Below, one piece after another: positions 54,410 through 64,000 of a stretch of 64,000 nucleotides of DNA. Under the pieces are notes generated by a model. That model was not told where the DNA came from. It was given only the letters and a program-made list of their open reading frames with translations, and did no database searches. The stretch is taken from contig JBAIAC010000264.1 of assembly GCA_037349315.1 (NCBI GenBank), positions 124,001 to 188,000 on the forward strand, in the 5' to 3' direction. Both the position numbers and the translations under genes were made by a program. This DNA comes from Chelydra serpentina. Taxonomy: Eukaryota > Chordata > Testudines > Chelydridae. Positions within the stretch are counted from its first letter, which is position 1. Each line of letters starts with the position of its first letter.

Positions 54410-57310
54410 TTTATCAGACTTGCCCTCGGTCAATACATGTTGATTATTCCTGATCACCTTCCTCTCCTCCAAGTGTTTCAAAATGGATTCCTTGAGGACC
54501 TGCTCCATGATTTTTCCAGGGACTGAGGTGAGGCTGTCTGGTCTGTAGTTCCCCAGATCCTCCTCCTTCCCCTTTTTAAAGATGGGCACTATATTTGTGT
54601 TTTTCCAGTCATCCAGGACCTCCCCTGATTGCCACGAGTTTCCAAAGATAATGGCCAATGGCTCTGCAATCACATCACCCATCTCCCTCAGCACCTTCGG
54701 ATGCAGTGCGTCCGGCCCCATGGACTCATGCATGTCCAGCTTTTCTAAATAGTCCTTAACCTGTTCTTTCACCACGGAGGGCTGCTCATCTCCTCCCCAT
54801 ACTGTGCTGCCCTGGACAGCAGTGTGAGAGCTGACCTTGTCTGTGAAGACTGAGGCAAAAAAAGCATTGAGTACTTCAGCTTTTTCCACATCCTCTTTCA
54901 CTAGGTTGCCTCCCCCATTCAGTACAGGTCCCACACTTTCCTTGACCTATTTCCTTTTGCTAACATACCTGTAGAAACCCTTCTTGTTACCCTTCACATC
55001 CCTTGCTAGCTGCAACTCCAATTATGATTTAGCCTTCCTGATTACACCCCTGCATGCTTGAGCAATATTTTTATACTCCTCCCTAGTCATCTGTCCAAGA
55101 GTCCACTTCTTGTAAGTTTCCTTTTTGTGTTTCAGCTCACCGAAGATTTCTCTGTTAAGCCACGCTGGTTGCCTTCCATGTTTGCTGTTCTTTCTGCACA
55201 TCAGGATGGTTTTTTCCTGTGCCCTCAATAAGTCTTCTTTAAAATACAGCCAGCTCTCCTGGACTCCTTTCCCCCACATATTAGCCTCCCAGGGTATTCC
55301 GCCCATCGGTTCCCCGAGCGAGTCAAAATCTGGTTTTCTGAAGTCCAGGGTCCGTATTCTGCCACTCTCCTTTCTTCCTTTGGTCAGGATCCTGAACTCG
55401 ACCATCTCATGGTCACTGCTGCCCAGTTTGCCACCCACTTCTACTTCCCCTACCAATTCTTTCCTGTTTGTGAGCAGCAGGTCAAGAGGAGCATGGTCCC
55501 TAGTTGGTTCCTTCAGCACTGTCACCAGGAAGTTGTCTTCAACACTCTTCAAAAACTTCCTGGATTGTCTGTGCACTGCAGTATTGCTCTCCCAGCAGAT
55601 GTCAGGATGATTGAAATCTTCAAGGAGAACCAGGGCCTGGCGATCTGGAAACTTCTGTTATTTGTCCAAAGAAAGCCTCGTCTACCTCATCCTCCTGGTC
55701 TGGTGGTCTATAGCAGATGTCCACCATGAGATTGCCCTTGTTGCTCTCACCTCTAAATTTAACCCTAAGACTCTCAAAAGGCTTTTCTCCAGTTTCATAC
55801 TGGAGCTCTGAGCAATCATACTGCTCCCTTACATACAGTGCAACTCCTCTACCTTTTCTCCCCGCCTGTCCTTCCTGAACAGTTTATACCCATCCATGAC
55901 AGTGCTCCAGTCATGTGAGTTACCCCACCAAGTTTCCGTTATTCCAATCATATCATAATTCCTTGACTATGCCAGGCCTTCCAGTTCTTCCTGCTTGTTT
56001 CCCAGGCTTCTTGCCTTCGTGTACATGCACCTAAGATAACTAGCCGACTGCCCTACTTTCTCAGTATGAATCAGGAGGCCTCCCCTGTTGTACCCTCCTC
56101 TTTGTGTTTCCTCCTGGTATCCCACATCCCCACTTACCTCTGGGCTTAGGTCACCATTCCCTGGCGAACCTAGTTTAAAGCCCTCCTCACTAGGTTAGCC
56201 AGCCTTCCTGTGAAGATGCTCTTCCCTGTCTTCGTTAGGTGGATCCCATCTCTTCCCAGCAATCCTTCTTCCTGGAACAACATCCCATGGTTGAAGAATC
56301 CAAAGCCCTTTCTCCGACACCACCTGCGCAACCACACATTTACCTCCACAATTAAATGGTCCCTACCTGGGCCTTTTCCTTCAACAGGGAGGATGGACAA
56401 GAACACGACTTGTTCCTCAAACTCCTTTATCCTTCTTCCTAGAGCCACATAGTCTGCAGTGACCCGCTCAAGGTCATTCTTGGCAGTATCATTGGTGCCC
56501 ACGTGGGGAAGTAGGAAGGGGTAGCGGTCTGAGGGTTTGATCAGTCTCGGCAGACACTCCGTCACATTCTGAATTGTAGCTCAAGGCAAGCAGCACACTT
56601 CCCGTGTTTCCCAGTCTGGACGGCAGGTGGATGACTCTGTCCCCCTTAGGAAGGAGACCCCGACCACCACCATCCATCTCCTCCTCTTGGGAGTGGTGAC
56701 CATGGAACCCCCATCCCTAGGACAATGCACCCCGGTCAATGGGGTCGCCTTCTGATCCCTTCTCTCAGATAACTCTTCCAAACCATTCTCCGCCATAGTA
56801 CCTGTGCAGCGAGCCTGAAAATAGTTTCTTACCTCTATCCGCATTGAGGATACATAAGTTCTCCCCCTTCTTCTTCTGGAGGCCATATGCTGCCAGTTTT
56901 CCTCCCCGTTCTGCACTGCCCTCTCTGATTCTTCAGCATGCTGTGCCTGCAGTAAAAAATGCTGGCTTCTATCCAGAAACTCTTCATTTTCTCTGATGCA
57001 AGGCAGGGTTGATACTTTGGTCTCTAGGCCTTTAACCTTCTCTTCCAGTATGGAGACCAGCTTTCACTTCGTACAGATGAAAAGTCCCTTCTATCCTCTG
57101 GGAGAAAGACAAACATGGCACATCCTGTGCAGGTCACAACAGCTGATCACTCACTATCCATACTGTCTGCCTTCTACGCGCCTCTTCATTTGTTGTGTTT
57201 GCTGCTCACAGAAGCCGGAAAGGCAAACAACTCCGTGGGAACTCCCCCCAGGCGAAATCCCAGGCAAACTCCCTCTGTTTGCCTGTCCTGTCGTTCGCTG
57301 TCCTGGGCCA
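54410..57310 (-). mobile_element. Long CR1 LINE with ORF1 esterase, endonuclease C-terminus and start of RT
   Basis: Read on the - strand from about 57310. The first coding part (56916-56170, two frames) includes an SGNH/GDSL-type esterase domain of CR1 ORF1: HVGTNDTAKNDLE, then GRDGIHLTKTGKSIF. ORF2 follows: 55576-55022 with endonuclease residues (RDHAPLDLLLTNR, GSSDHEMVEFRIL) and the linker, then 54934-54410 with the RT N-terminus ([29 protein letters not shown]). Frameshifts and stops separate the parts, and the rest of the RT is missing where the 53905-54408 repeat begins. It is an inactive but unusually long copy. Confidence 0.85.
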
Positions 57311-57949
57311 TGGCTGGAGCACGTAGGTGCTACCCTGGTACACCTAATAAATAATGTACAGCACCTGACACAATGAGATCCTTTCCCATGACCCGGTCTT
57401 CTACGCGCTACCATAATAAATATAATAAACATGGTACAGCAGTCAGCACAATGGGGCCCTGCTAGTCTGACAGTCCCGGCCACGCTGAATATCTCAGGTG
57501 GGACACCCAAAACCGGAGTCACCCCAGGGTGCCAGCTGAAGCTGCCATCAGATCTGTGGGTGTCACAGTGCCGGGCAGTGCGGTAAATGCTGACAAAGCA
57601 GAGGCAGGTGCAGGGATTGAGCTGGGGCGCTCGGTGAGCTGGGCCCAGTCACACACCGGGGGTGAGAATCCAGCCGATGCAGCGTTCTCCATCTTGGCCC
57701 AAGAGACCCGGTCACCTCCCCAGATCTGGGACTGTGTCCTGGAGAACTGGGGCTCTACAAAGGATCTAGGAGGGCCTACAGTGAACAAGCAATGCCATGA
57801 ACTCCCCACGCACTGAGGCAAAACTGGCCAGAGCCTTGGCTGTAAAACCAGGGGCATAGGAGCAGGGAGGGGATTTTGCCTCTGTATGCAGCATTGGTGA
57901 GATTGCTACCAGCCCCGGGATGGGGGACAGGCTGGCTCCAGGGGGTGGG
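57311..57949. other. Gene-free stretch
   Basis: Contains AT-rich ATAATAAATATAATAAACAT-type sequence (57350-57440) of the kind that ends amniote SINEs and LINEs. No exon recognised. Confidence 0.4.
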
Positions 57950-58990
57950 GAATACATGGGACCTTTCCCCTATAGGGGGTGCCTGCTCTGAGCCAGCCCC
58001 ATAGCAGGGGACTGGCTTGTTCAGGGGGCACATCATCAGACGGGTGGCATTTCCCCTCTAGGGCATCTCTGTGCTGCTGTCACTGTTCCAAGCACCAAGT
58101 TCTGCCCTTCCCCCGCTCTCCTGTGTACGTGGGCTGTGGGTAACACTGATCGGTATCGGTGCTGGGTGAGAGAACACACCCCTGTCCCCCTTGTGTGAGA
58201 TAGAGGAGGGTGGCTCTGATCAACCTGATACCAGCGCCCCACCCCCGGCCATTGTGTACGTGATACCCACAGTGACAGTGACCACCCCCCCAGCAGATTG
58301 TCAGAGACAGACAACTCCCCTGCTTTTGCTGCCTCAATGAGTTTATCAACCCCCAAGGGGGCTCAGCCCCATCCCCGCCCATGGGGTCCCTGGCCTGTCA
58401 AGGGAGGTGCTGTCCCCCTATGCGGATTCACACACACAGAGCCAGGAGCATCACTGGTCCAGTTATTCCTGCATCCCACCTCCCCAGGGACCAGACATGG
58501 ATGTTCCAAGCCAACCACCCTGCTGGTCCTGAGTCGGGTCAGTGACCCCTACTGTAGCCACCAGCAGGGTGCAGACAGTGGGTGGGTCAAGCATTGGTAG
58601 GGCACGGAGATGGATCTAGAATGGATGTATGGGGATCTAGGTGGCTCTAGAATTGATGTACAGGGATGTGCATTAATCTAGAAGAGATCTACAGGTAGCT
58701 AGGTAGGTATGGTTAGATCTACAATGGAACAGCATCCACTGAAATGAATCTGGCTTGAATGGAGTTAGTTGGGTCTTCATGCATCTGTATTGATCTTGAA
58801 TGGATATAGAGCGGTTCTGGAATGGTTCTACACGGTGACACATAGATCTACTCATATCTGGATGGATAGATCCCACGGCTCCTTCATGAGATATGCCAAT
58901 TCCAAGAGGGGGATCCAGAGCCAAATAATGGAATGGCTGAGATTGGATCTACCAATAGGCAGATACTAAAGGATAGAAACAGAGTTAATA
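57950..58990. repeat. Local triplicated segment, copy c
   Basis: GCAGGGGACTGGCTTGTTCA, GTGTACGTGGGCTGTGGGTAAC, TGATCGGTATCGGTGCTGGGTGA, ATTGTCAGAGACAGACAACTC, then TCTAGAATGGATGTATGGGGATCTAGG match copies a and b in order. Confidence 0.65.
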
Positions 58991-60010
58991 CCGGTCAACA
59001 TGGGTTCATGGAGAACAGACCATGTTCAATAACCACTCCGTCATTTCTGAGCAATGTTAAAAGACTAGTTCATTAAGGTGACTGTGCTGATGTGATATAT
59101 CCGTGGACTCCCGTAGGGAGTTTGCCCAAGTACCATACAACATTCATACTGAGAAATTTGCTCTTAAAAAACTCAACATGGCTCCAAAATGGGCTAAGTG
59201 ATCCTCCTCAAAACGTGATTCTCAATGGGGAATCAGCATTCACCGAGGCGTTTCTGATGGGCAGTACAAAGATCTGTTCTGGGCCTCAGGTTATTCGGTA
59301 CCTGTATCAATGATCTGGAAATTCATGTAAAATTGTTCCTGACAAAGTCTGCAGAGAACACAAAGACTAGTGGGGTGGAGGACGCCTCCAAGCTACAGAG
59401 CTACCTGGGTCACCTGGTGAGTTGAGTTCAATTAGACCTGCACATGAATCCAGCCAAATACAAGGTCAGACATCGAGGGACAAGGGATGTCGTTCACGCT
59501 GGCAGGACGGGAGCTGTGACCTGGAGAGCAGGGGCTCTGAAAGGGAGCATGGTGGAATCCATCCAAACAAGAGATTTCAGTGGAATGCAGGAGCTAAGCA
59601 GGCAGATACCATCCTTGGGTGTATAAACCAGGGGATATTGAGTAGCAGCAAGGAGGTGGGGTCACGTCTGGATACGGCCCTTGTAGGACCATGACTGGAG
59701 ATTGTGTCCAGCTCTGGTGTCCACACTTCCATCAGGAGGTTGAAAAATTGGAAGGAGCTACAAGAACAAGCTGAGATCTGGAGACCCTGCCTGGTGGGGA
59801 GAGCTCTAAGCAGAGTGATCTCCAGAGGGTATTGGAGGCGAAGAGGGGACTTGGCTCCCTCTGTAGGAACGTCCATGGAGAGGGGGTTTCTGAGAGCAGG
59901 GGGCTCTTCAACCTCTCTGGCCAAGGCAGGACAAGACCTGACGGCCGGGAGCTGGAGTCAGAAAAGGTCTGTCTGAGACTAATACAAACATTAAACATGA
60001 AGCCATGGAA
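58970..60010 (+). mobile_element. Degraded CR1/L3-type LINE RT
   Basis: Successive + strand frames resemble RT blocks: around 59092-59313, then 59360-59480 (ACAAAGTCTGCAGAGAACAC), then the C-terminal block near 59690-59760 (SSSGVHTSIRRLKNWKEL). Many frameshifts; an old copy. Confidence 0.6.
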
Positions 60011-60391
60011 CAACTGACCCGGGGCCGTGGTGGAGGCAGGACTCGCTGGGTGGGTTCTGGCTCTGGGGTGTCCACCGGGTGTCAGGTTGGAAGGTCACAA
60101 TGGTCTCTCCTGCCCTTGAAATCGATGGGTCTGGGTATCTAGGTGCAGAGAAGCTCAGGGGTATTTCTTACACCTGTATTAGGGAGGGGGCAGGGTTAAC
60201 CACGTCTGCAGCCAGTCTGGGTTGGCACCAAAGCAGGGAGGAAACCTCATGTGGGCACAGCTGTGGTTAGATGCTTCTCCAACTGGCATCTCCACCCCTG
60301 GGCCATCCGGGGTGGGAGTTTCTGGGCAGCAGGATACACGCCCCTGTGGTTGCCAGCCCCAGCCCCTGCCCACCCCACTCCCTGCCTGGTC

Positions 60392-60398
60392 CATAAAA
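60392..60398 (+). promoter_or_regulatory. TATA-like box of protease 5
   Basis: CATAAAA, about 52-58 bp upstream of the preferred ATG at 60450, the same distance as the TATA boxes of the other proteases. Confidence 0.55.
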
Positions 60399-60449
60399 CG
60401 CCCAGGTCTCAGGCAGAGGCTCCGTGTCCATCCCTGGATGTCTCTGACA

Positions 60450-63400
60450 ATGCAGCGCTTGATCCTCGTCCTGCTTCCTGTGGCCTTTCTCCTTCCCCCT
60501 GGATCTCAGGCTGGTGAGTTTCGGGGGAGACGGGGAATCAGGGCCTGTGGGGAACAGGACCCTTGCCCCATATGGGGAGCTGTGGGCAGCATTTAGGGTC
60601 CCCCCTTGCTCCTGCTGTGGCCAAGCCCCTGTATCGAACCCTGCATCCTCTCCTGAGTGCGGCTGGGGCTCTCACAGCAGCCCAAGGGGTTGGGTGGCCA
60701 AGTCCCCATGGGCTGCTTTGGGACCCCATTGCCAATGCCTGTCCCAGACAGGGAGGTCGGCCTTGGGGCTCGGCCACTGGGCTGGACCCAAAGAAATCTG
60801 GGACCACTTCCCAGATCCGCCCAGGATCTCTGTGCACAGGGATTTGTATGGATTGAAGTTGGTCACCGAAATCCCTTAGGCAGGTTTCCGAACAATCTCC
60901 CCGGGCCTCAGTTTCCCTATCTGTACAATGTGAAGAACAATTTGGCTTGTGTGTGGACGCTGTCTGGGTCGGTGAAAGGCCTGGAGCAAGGGAGCCCCTG
61001 ATCTTGGTTAGTTTCTGCGCAGCCCCTGGATAATAGGGACCCAGATCTCGGTCTACGTGCCACCCTCACACAAATAACAGCAATTTGTTAAAGGTGAGAT
61101 TTTCCAACACGTCCCCCTCGCCCCCAACCACCTCGGTGGAGACTTCTTCAGAGGTGATCAGAAAACGTTCTTTATTTTTCACGGGGAAAACCCCAAAGTG
61201 GCACTTTCAAATTTTCCCCTAAATATCACCCAGCGCTGGGGGGAAAGAATCAGTTTCACCACAGTAATTCAGACAGGTTTGAGGCGAGACTTTCTGAGAA
61301 AAAATGACGTTCGTGAAAAGTTTGGCGGGTCAGTCTTGGAGCAGCCCTGGCTGGTCACTGTGGGCTGGTGGAGAAGGAGTGTACCCAAGGGACCTGTCAG
61401 TGCCCTTCCATGGGCTGCCTGGCGTAATCGGGGGTGACTTTGGCCCCCAAAGCTGTTAACTCCAGTCAGCGATTACTGACCCTCTCCTGGTGTGTTTGGC
61501 ACCGATTCTGCACCCAGCGAGGTGAGAGCTTTAGAATTACCCTCCGGCCCCTTGCGGTGTCCAGCCTGTGGGAGAGCTGATGAGGGGGCAGGGGTCTAGG
61601 CACAGGGACTCCCCAGGGACAGCATCACAGGGGGTGGGTTGAGGCTGTGGGGACTCCCCTTTGGGATGGGGAGCTCAGCCCCAGCCCTCCCAAGGAGATG
61701 ATGGGGCTCTTTATATGAACCTGGTGTCCCCCCAGGTGAGATCATCGGGGGCTGGGAAGCCAAGCCCCACTCCAGACCCTACATGGCCTATCTGAATATA
61801 CGACGCGGAGACCAGGGGTTTCGCTGTGGAGGGTTCCTGGTGTCGGAGAACTTCGTGCTGACGGCCGCTCACTGCAATGGAGAGTAAGCGCCTCTGTGCT
61901 GGGGATGTCGGGGCAGGTCAGGATTAGTGGGTAATGGGGGAGCCGGGAGCCCTGGCGTTGTCTTAGGTTGCAGGGAAGGAGCAGTTAGTAGGAGAGGCTG
62001 GGAGAGCAGAGCCCAGGGGTCTGATCTGCTCAGGGGGCGTCGGCGAGTCTCTAGGGGCCTCTGCAAACCATGGTCCAGACCCAGCCCTGGGTAAATCAAT
62101 GGAGCTACGTCCCATTGGCACCTGCTGGGGTCTGACCTCCTGTACCGATTGGGGCGGGGAGGAGCTCACAGTCAGAGAACAGCTCTGCGGGGCTCCGGAC
62201 TGTGGGGAGCTGGACATGGACCCCTGTCTGGATCTAGCTGGGAGGGGTCCCCTGGCTGGAGGGGAGCGGAGACCCAGGGGACAAGGGGACTGAAGGGGTT
62301 GGAGATCCATGCCTGAGCGTCCCAGGCTGCCCTGTCCCCACAAGATCTGTACTTATGTCAGACGATGTGCCCATCCCCCACCTCCGTACACTCCTGCCCC
62401 AAATGCCCATGTATCTCTCTTGGCTTCTACAGCGAGATCACTGTGTCCCTGGGAGCCCATAACATAAAAAAACAGGAACGGAGCCAACAGAAAATCACCG
62501 CGCGTCGACGGATCCCCCATCCGCAGTACAAAAGAGAGACCCGTAACAATGACATCATGTTGCTTCAGGTACCGCTGCCATCCCATCACCCCGCCCCCAG
62601 TGACCTCATACTGCTGCAGGTACCGCCCCCATCCCATCACCCCGCCCCCAATGACCTCACACTGCTGCAGGTACCGCCCCCATCCCATCACCCCGCCCCC
62701 AGTGACCTCACATTGCTGCAGGTACCGCCCCCATCCCATCACCCCGCCCCCAGTGACCTCATACTGCTGCAGGTACCGCCCCCATCCCATCACCCCGCCC
62801 CCAATGACCTCACACTGCTGCAGGTACCGCCCCCATCCCATCACCCCGCCCCCAGTGACCTCACATTGCTGCAGGTACCGCCCCCATCCCATCACCCCGC
62901 CCCCAGTGACCTCACATTGCTGCAGGTACCGCCCCCATCCCATCCCCCCGCCCCCAGTGACCTCACACTGCTGCAGGTACCGCCCCTAGTGACCTCACAC
63001 TGCTGCAGGTACCGCCCCCATCCCATCACCCCGCCCCCAATGACCTCACACTGCTGCAGGTACCGCCCCCATCCCATCACCCCGCCCCCAGTGACCTCAC
63101 ACTGCTGCAGGTACCGCCCCCATCCCATCACCCCGCCCCCAGTGACCTCACACTGCTGCAGGTACCGCCCCCATCCCATCACCCAACCCCCAGTGACCTC
63201 ACACTGCTGCAGGTACCACCCCCATCCCATCCCCCTGCCCCCAGTGACCTCACACTGCTGCAGGTACCACCCCCATCCCATCACCCCGCCCACAGTGACC
63301 TCACACTGCTGCAGGTACTGCCCCCATCCCATCACCCCGCCCCCAGTGACCTCACACTGCTGCAGGTACCGCCCCCATCCCATCACCCCGCCCCCAGTGA

Positions 63401-63770
63401 CCTCGCAGTCATGGGTCTGTGTGTTTCTGGGGATTGGGGTGTGTCTCTGTCCTTCAGTGCGACCCTCACATGGATCCTGATCTTTCTTGTGTCTCAGCTG
63501 GCAGCGAGAGCCAAGCTGAACAGATGGGTGGGTACCATCGCCCTGCCCTGCGCCAGCGACAGAGTCAAACCAGGGACCGTGTGCAGCGTTGCCGGCTGGG
63601 GCGACACCAGCACGGAGAGTGACTCGAGCCCAGACAAGCTCCAGGAGGTGGACGTGGTGGTGATGGCGGATGCCGCGTGTCCGAGGATTCCTAATGGGCC
63701 ATACCGCAAGTATAACGCCACCAGCATGATGTGTGTGGGGGATCCAAAGAAGGGCAAAGACTCTTGGAAG
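60450..63770 (+). CDS. Granzyme-type serine protease 5 with Asp189, exons 1-4; exon 5 beyond the window
   Basis: Exons are 60450-60513, 61736-61883, 62433-62568 and 63498-63770 (64, 148, 136 and 273 nt). Phases 1-2-0-0 match the other four genes. An earlier in-frame ATG lies at 60438; I prefer 60450 because it gives a 20-22 residue signal peptide like its relatives. Gly-Glu precedes [15 protein letters not shown]. His is in VLTAAHC and Asp in NNDIMLLQ. Exon 4 ends KKGKDSWK; when joined to the expected GDSGGP exon this puts Asp at 189, Ser 190, Trp 191 and Lys 192. That predicts trypsin-like cleavage after Lys/Arg within a lineage that lacks Cys191. The catalytic Ser exon is not in 63771-64000. 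Exon 4 has an extra Cys (IALPCASD) and a sequon (NAT). Transcribed away from protease 4. Confidence 0.88.
62569..63400 (+). repeat. 51-bp exon-derived minisatellite, about 16 copies, intron 3 of protease 5
   Basis: CTGCTGCAGGTACC recurs from 62612 to 63361 at 51-bp steps, except one 33-bp unit near 62975-63008, the same 18-bp shortened form seen in protease 1 near 16154. The exon itself ends TTGCTTCAG|GTACCG. The first unit after the exon is GTACCGCTGCC, the rest GTACCGCCCCC or CACC/CTGC variants toward the 3' end. Confidence 0.94.
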
Positions 63771-64000
63771 GTGAATCTCCTCCTGCCGTCAGGCGTCCTT
63801 GATACATACGCCGTCAGGCGTCCTTATTAGTGAGGCTGCTGGGGTTGAAGCCAGGCCCACGAGCGGGAGTCAGTGATCAGACCCCACTGCACTGTATAAA
63901 TGAATGGGAAAATATCTGGTCTTCCCCCAGGGGGAGGCAGAGACCAGTTCTAGGGGTGGGGGGTGGGGCTGACACCAGCTGGATCTGGGGGGAGCCAGTC
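63771..64000 (+). other. Start of intron 4 of protease 5
   Basis: Follows the donor AAG|GTGAAT. Contains a short direct repeat (CCGTCAGGCGTCCTTGATAC / CCGTCAGGCGTCCTTATTAG). No GDSGGP-encoding exon is present. Confidence 0.7.

Noticed and set aside
63771..64000. Terminal exon of protease 5
   Set aside because: Looked for an AG followed by GGNGAYTC and the GGPLVC-type codons; none in the last 230 bp.

Overview
The window is vertebrate nuclear DNA, most probably from a turtle. Genes are split by GT-AG introns. The interspersed repeats (CR1 LINEs, a tRNA-derived SINE family with the GTGGCACCTTATAGACTAAC block, several hAT-like MITEs, LTR families) are the set I associate with cryptodiran turtles. 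I cannot name the species.

Layout, left to right. (1) 1.24-4.70 kb, + strand: a complete six-exon MHC class I-like heavy chain (signal peptide, alpha1, alpha2, alpha3, membrane segment, cytoplasmic tail; 378 codons). Most of the residues that classical class I uses to fix peptide ends are replaced. (2) 4.8-13 kb: repeat-rich DNA with no gene. (3) 11-36 kb: a tandemly triplicated 6.5-8 kb unit, each copy holding one five-exon granzyme/mast-cell-protease-type serine protease on the - strand. Copies 1 (14.3-18.3 kb, 251 aa) and 2 (21.6-25.6 kb, 253 aa) are intact. Copy 3 (31.0-35.4 kb) is a pseudogene that lacks exons 2 and 5 and carries a frameshifted exon 4. (4) 39.35-46.27 kb, - strand: a fourth intact protease (244 aa), more cathepsin G/chymase-like. 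(5) 47-60 kb: a gene-free tract of CCAT satellite, a long CR1 LINE, MITEs and three diverged copies of one local duplication. (6) 60.45 kb to beyond the edge, + strand: a fifth protease with exons 1-4 present and exon 5 outside the window; it has Asp at the S1-pocket position.

The standout structure is in intron 3 of all five proteases. Starting exactly at the exon 3 splice donor lies a 51-bp (17-codon) minisatellite of about 10-23 copies. Its unit is a duplicate of the last codons of exon 3 (encoding DIMLLQ in the exon, DLTLLQ in the repeat), the splice donor and about 30 bp of intron. Every unit therefore holds a donor (CTGCAG|GTACC), a C-rich acceptor-like AG, and a possible G-quadruplex on the template strand. 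In protease 2 the whole intron is 678 bp and open in frame from exon 3 into exon 4. This gives a plausible route to in-frame 17n-residue insertions just after the catalytic-Asp strand, or to splicing control; it may equally be a neutral array.

The proteases are secretory-granule type enzymes (signal peptide, short propeptide, IIGG/VIGG N-terminus, His-Asp-Ser triad, no Cys191). Lying beside a class I-like gene, the window reads as an immune-effector locus.
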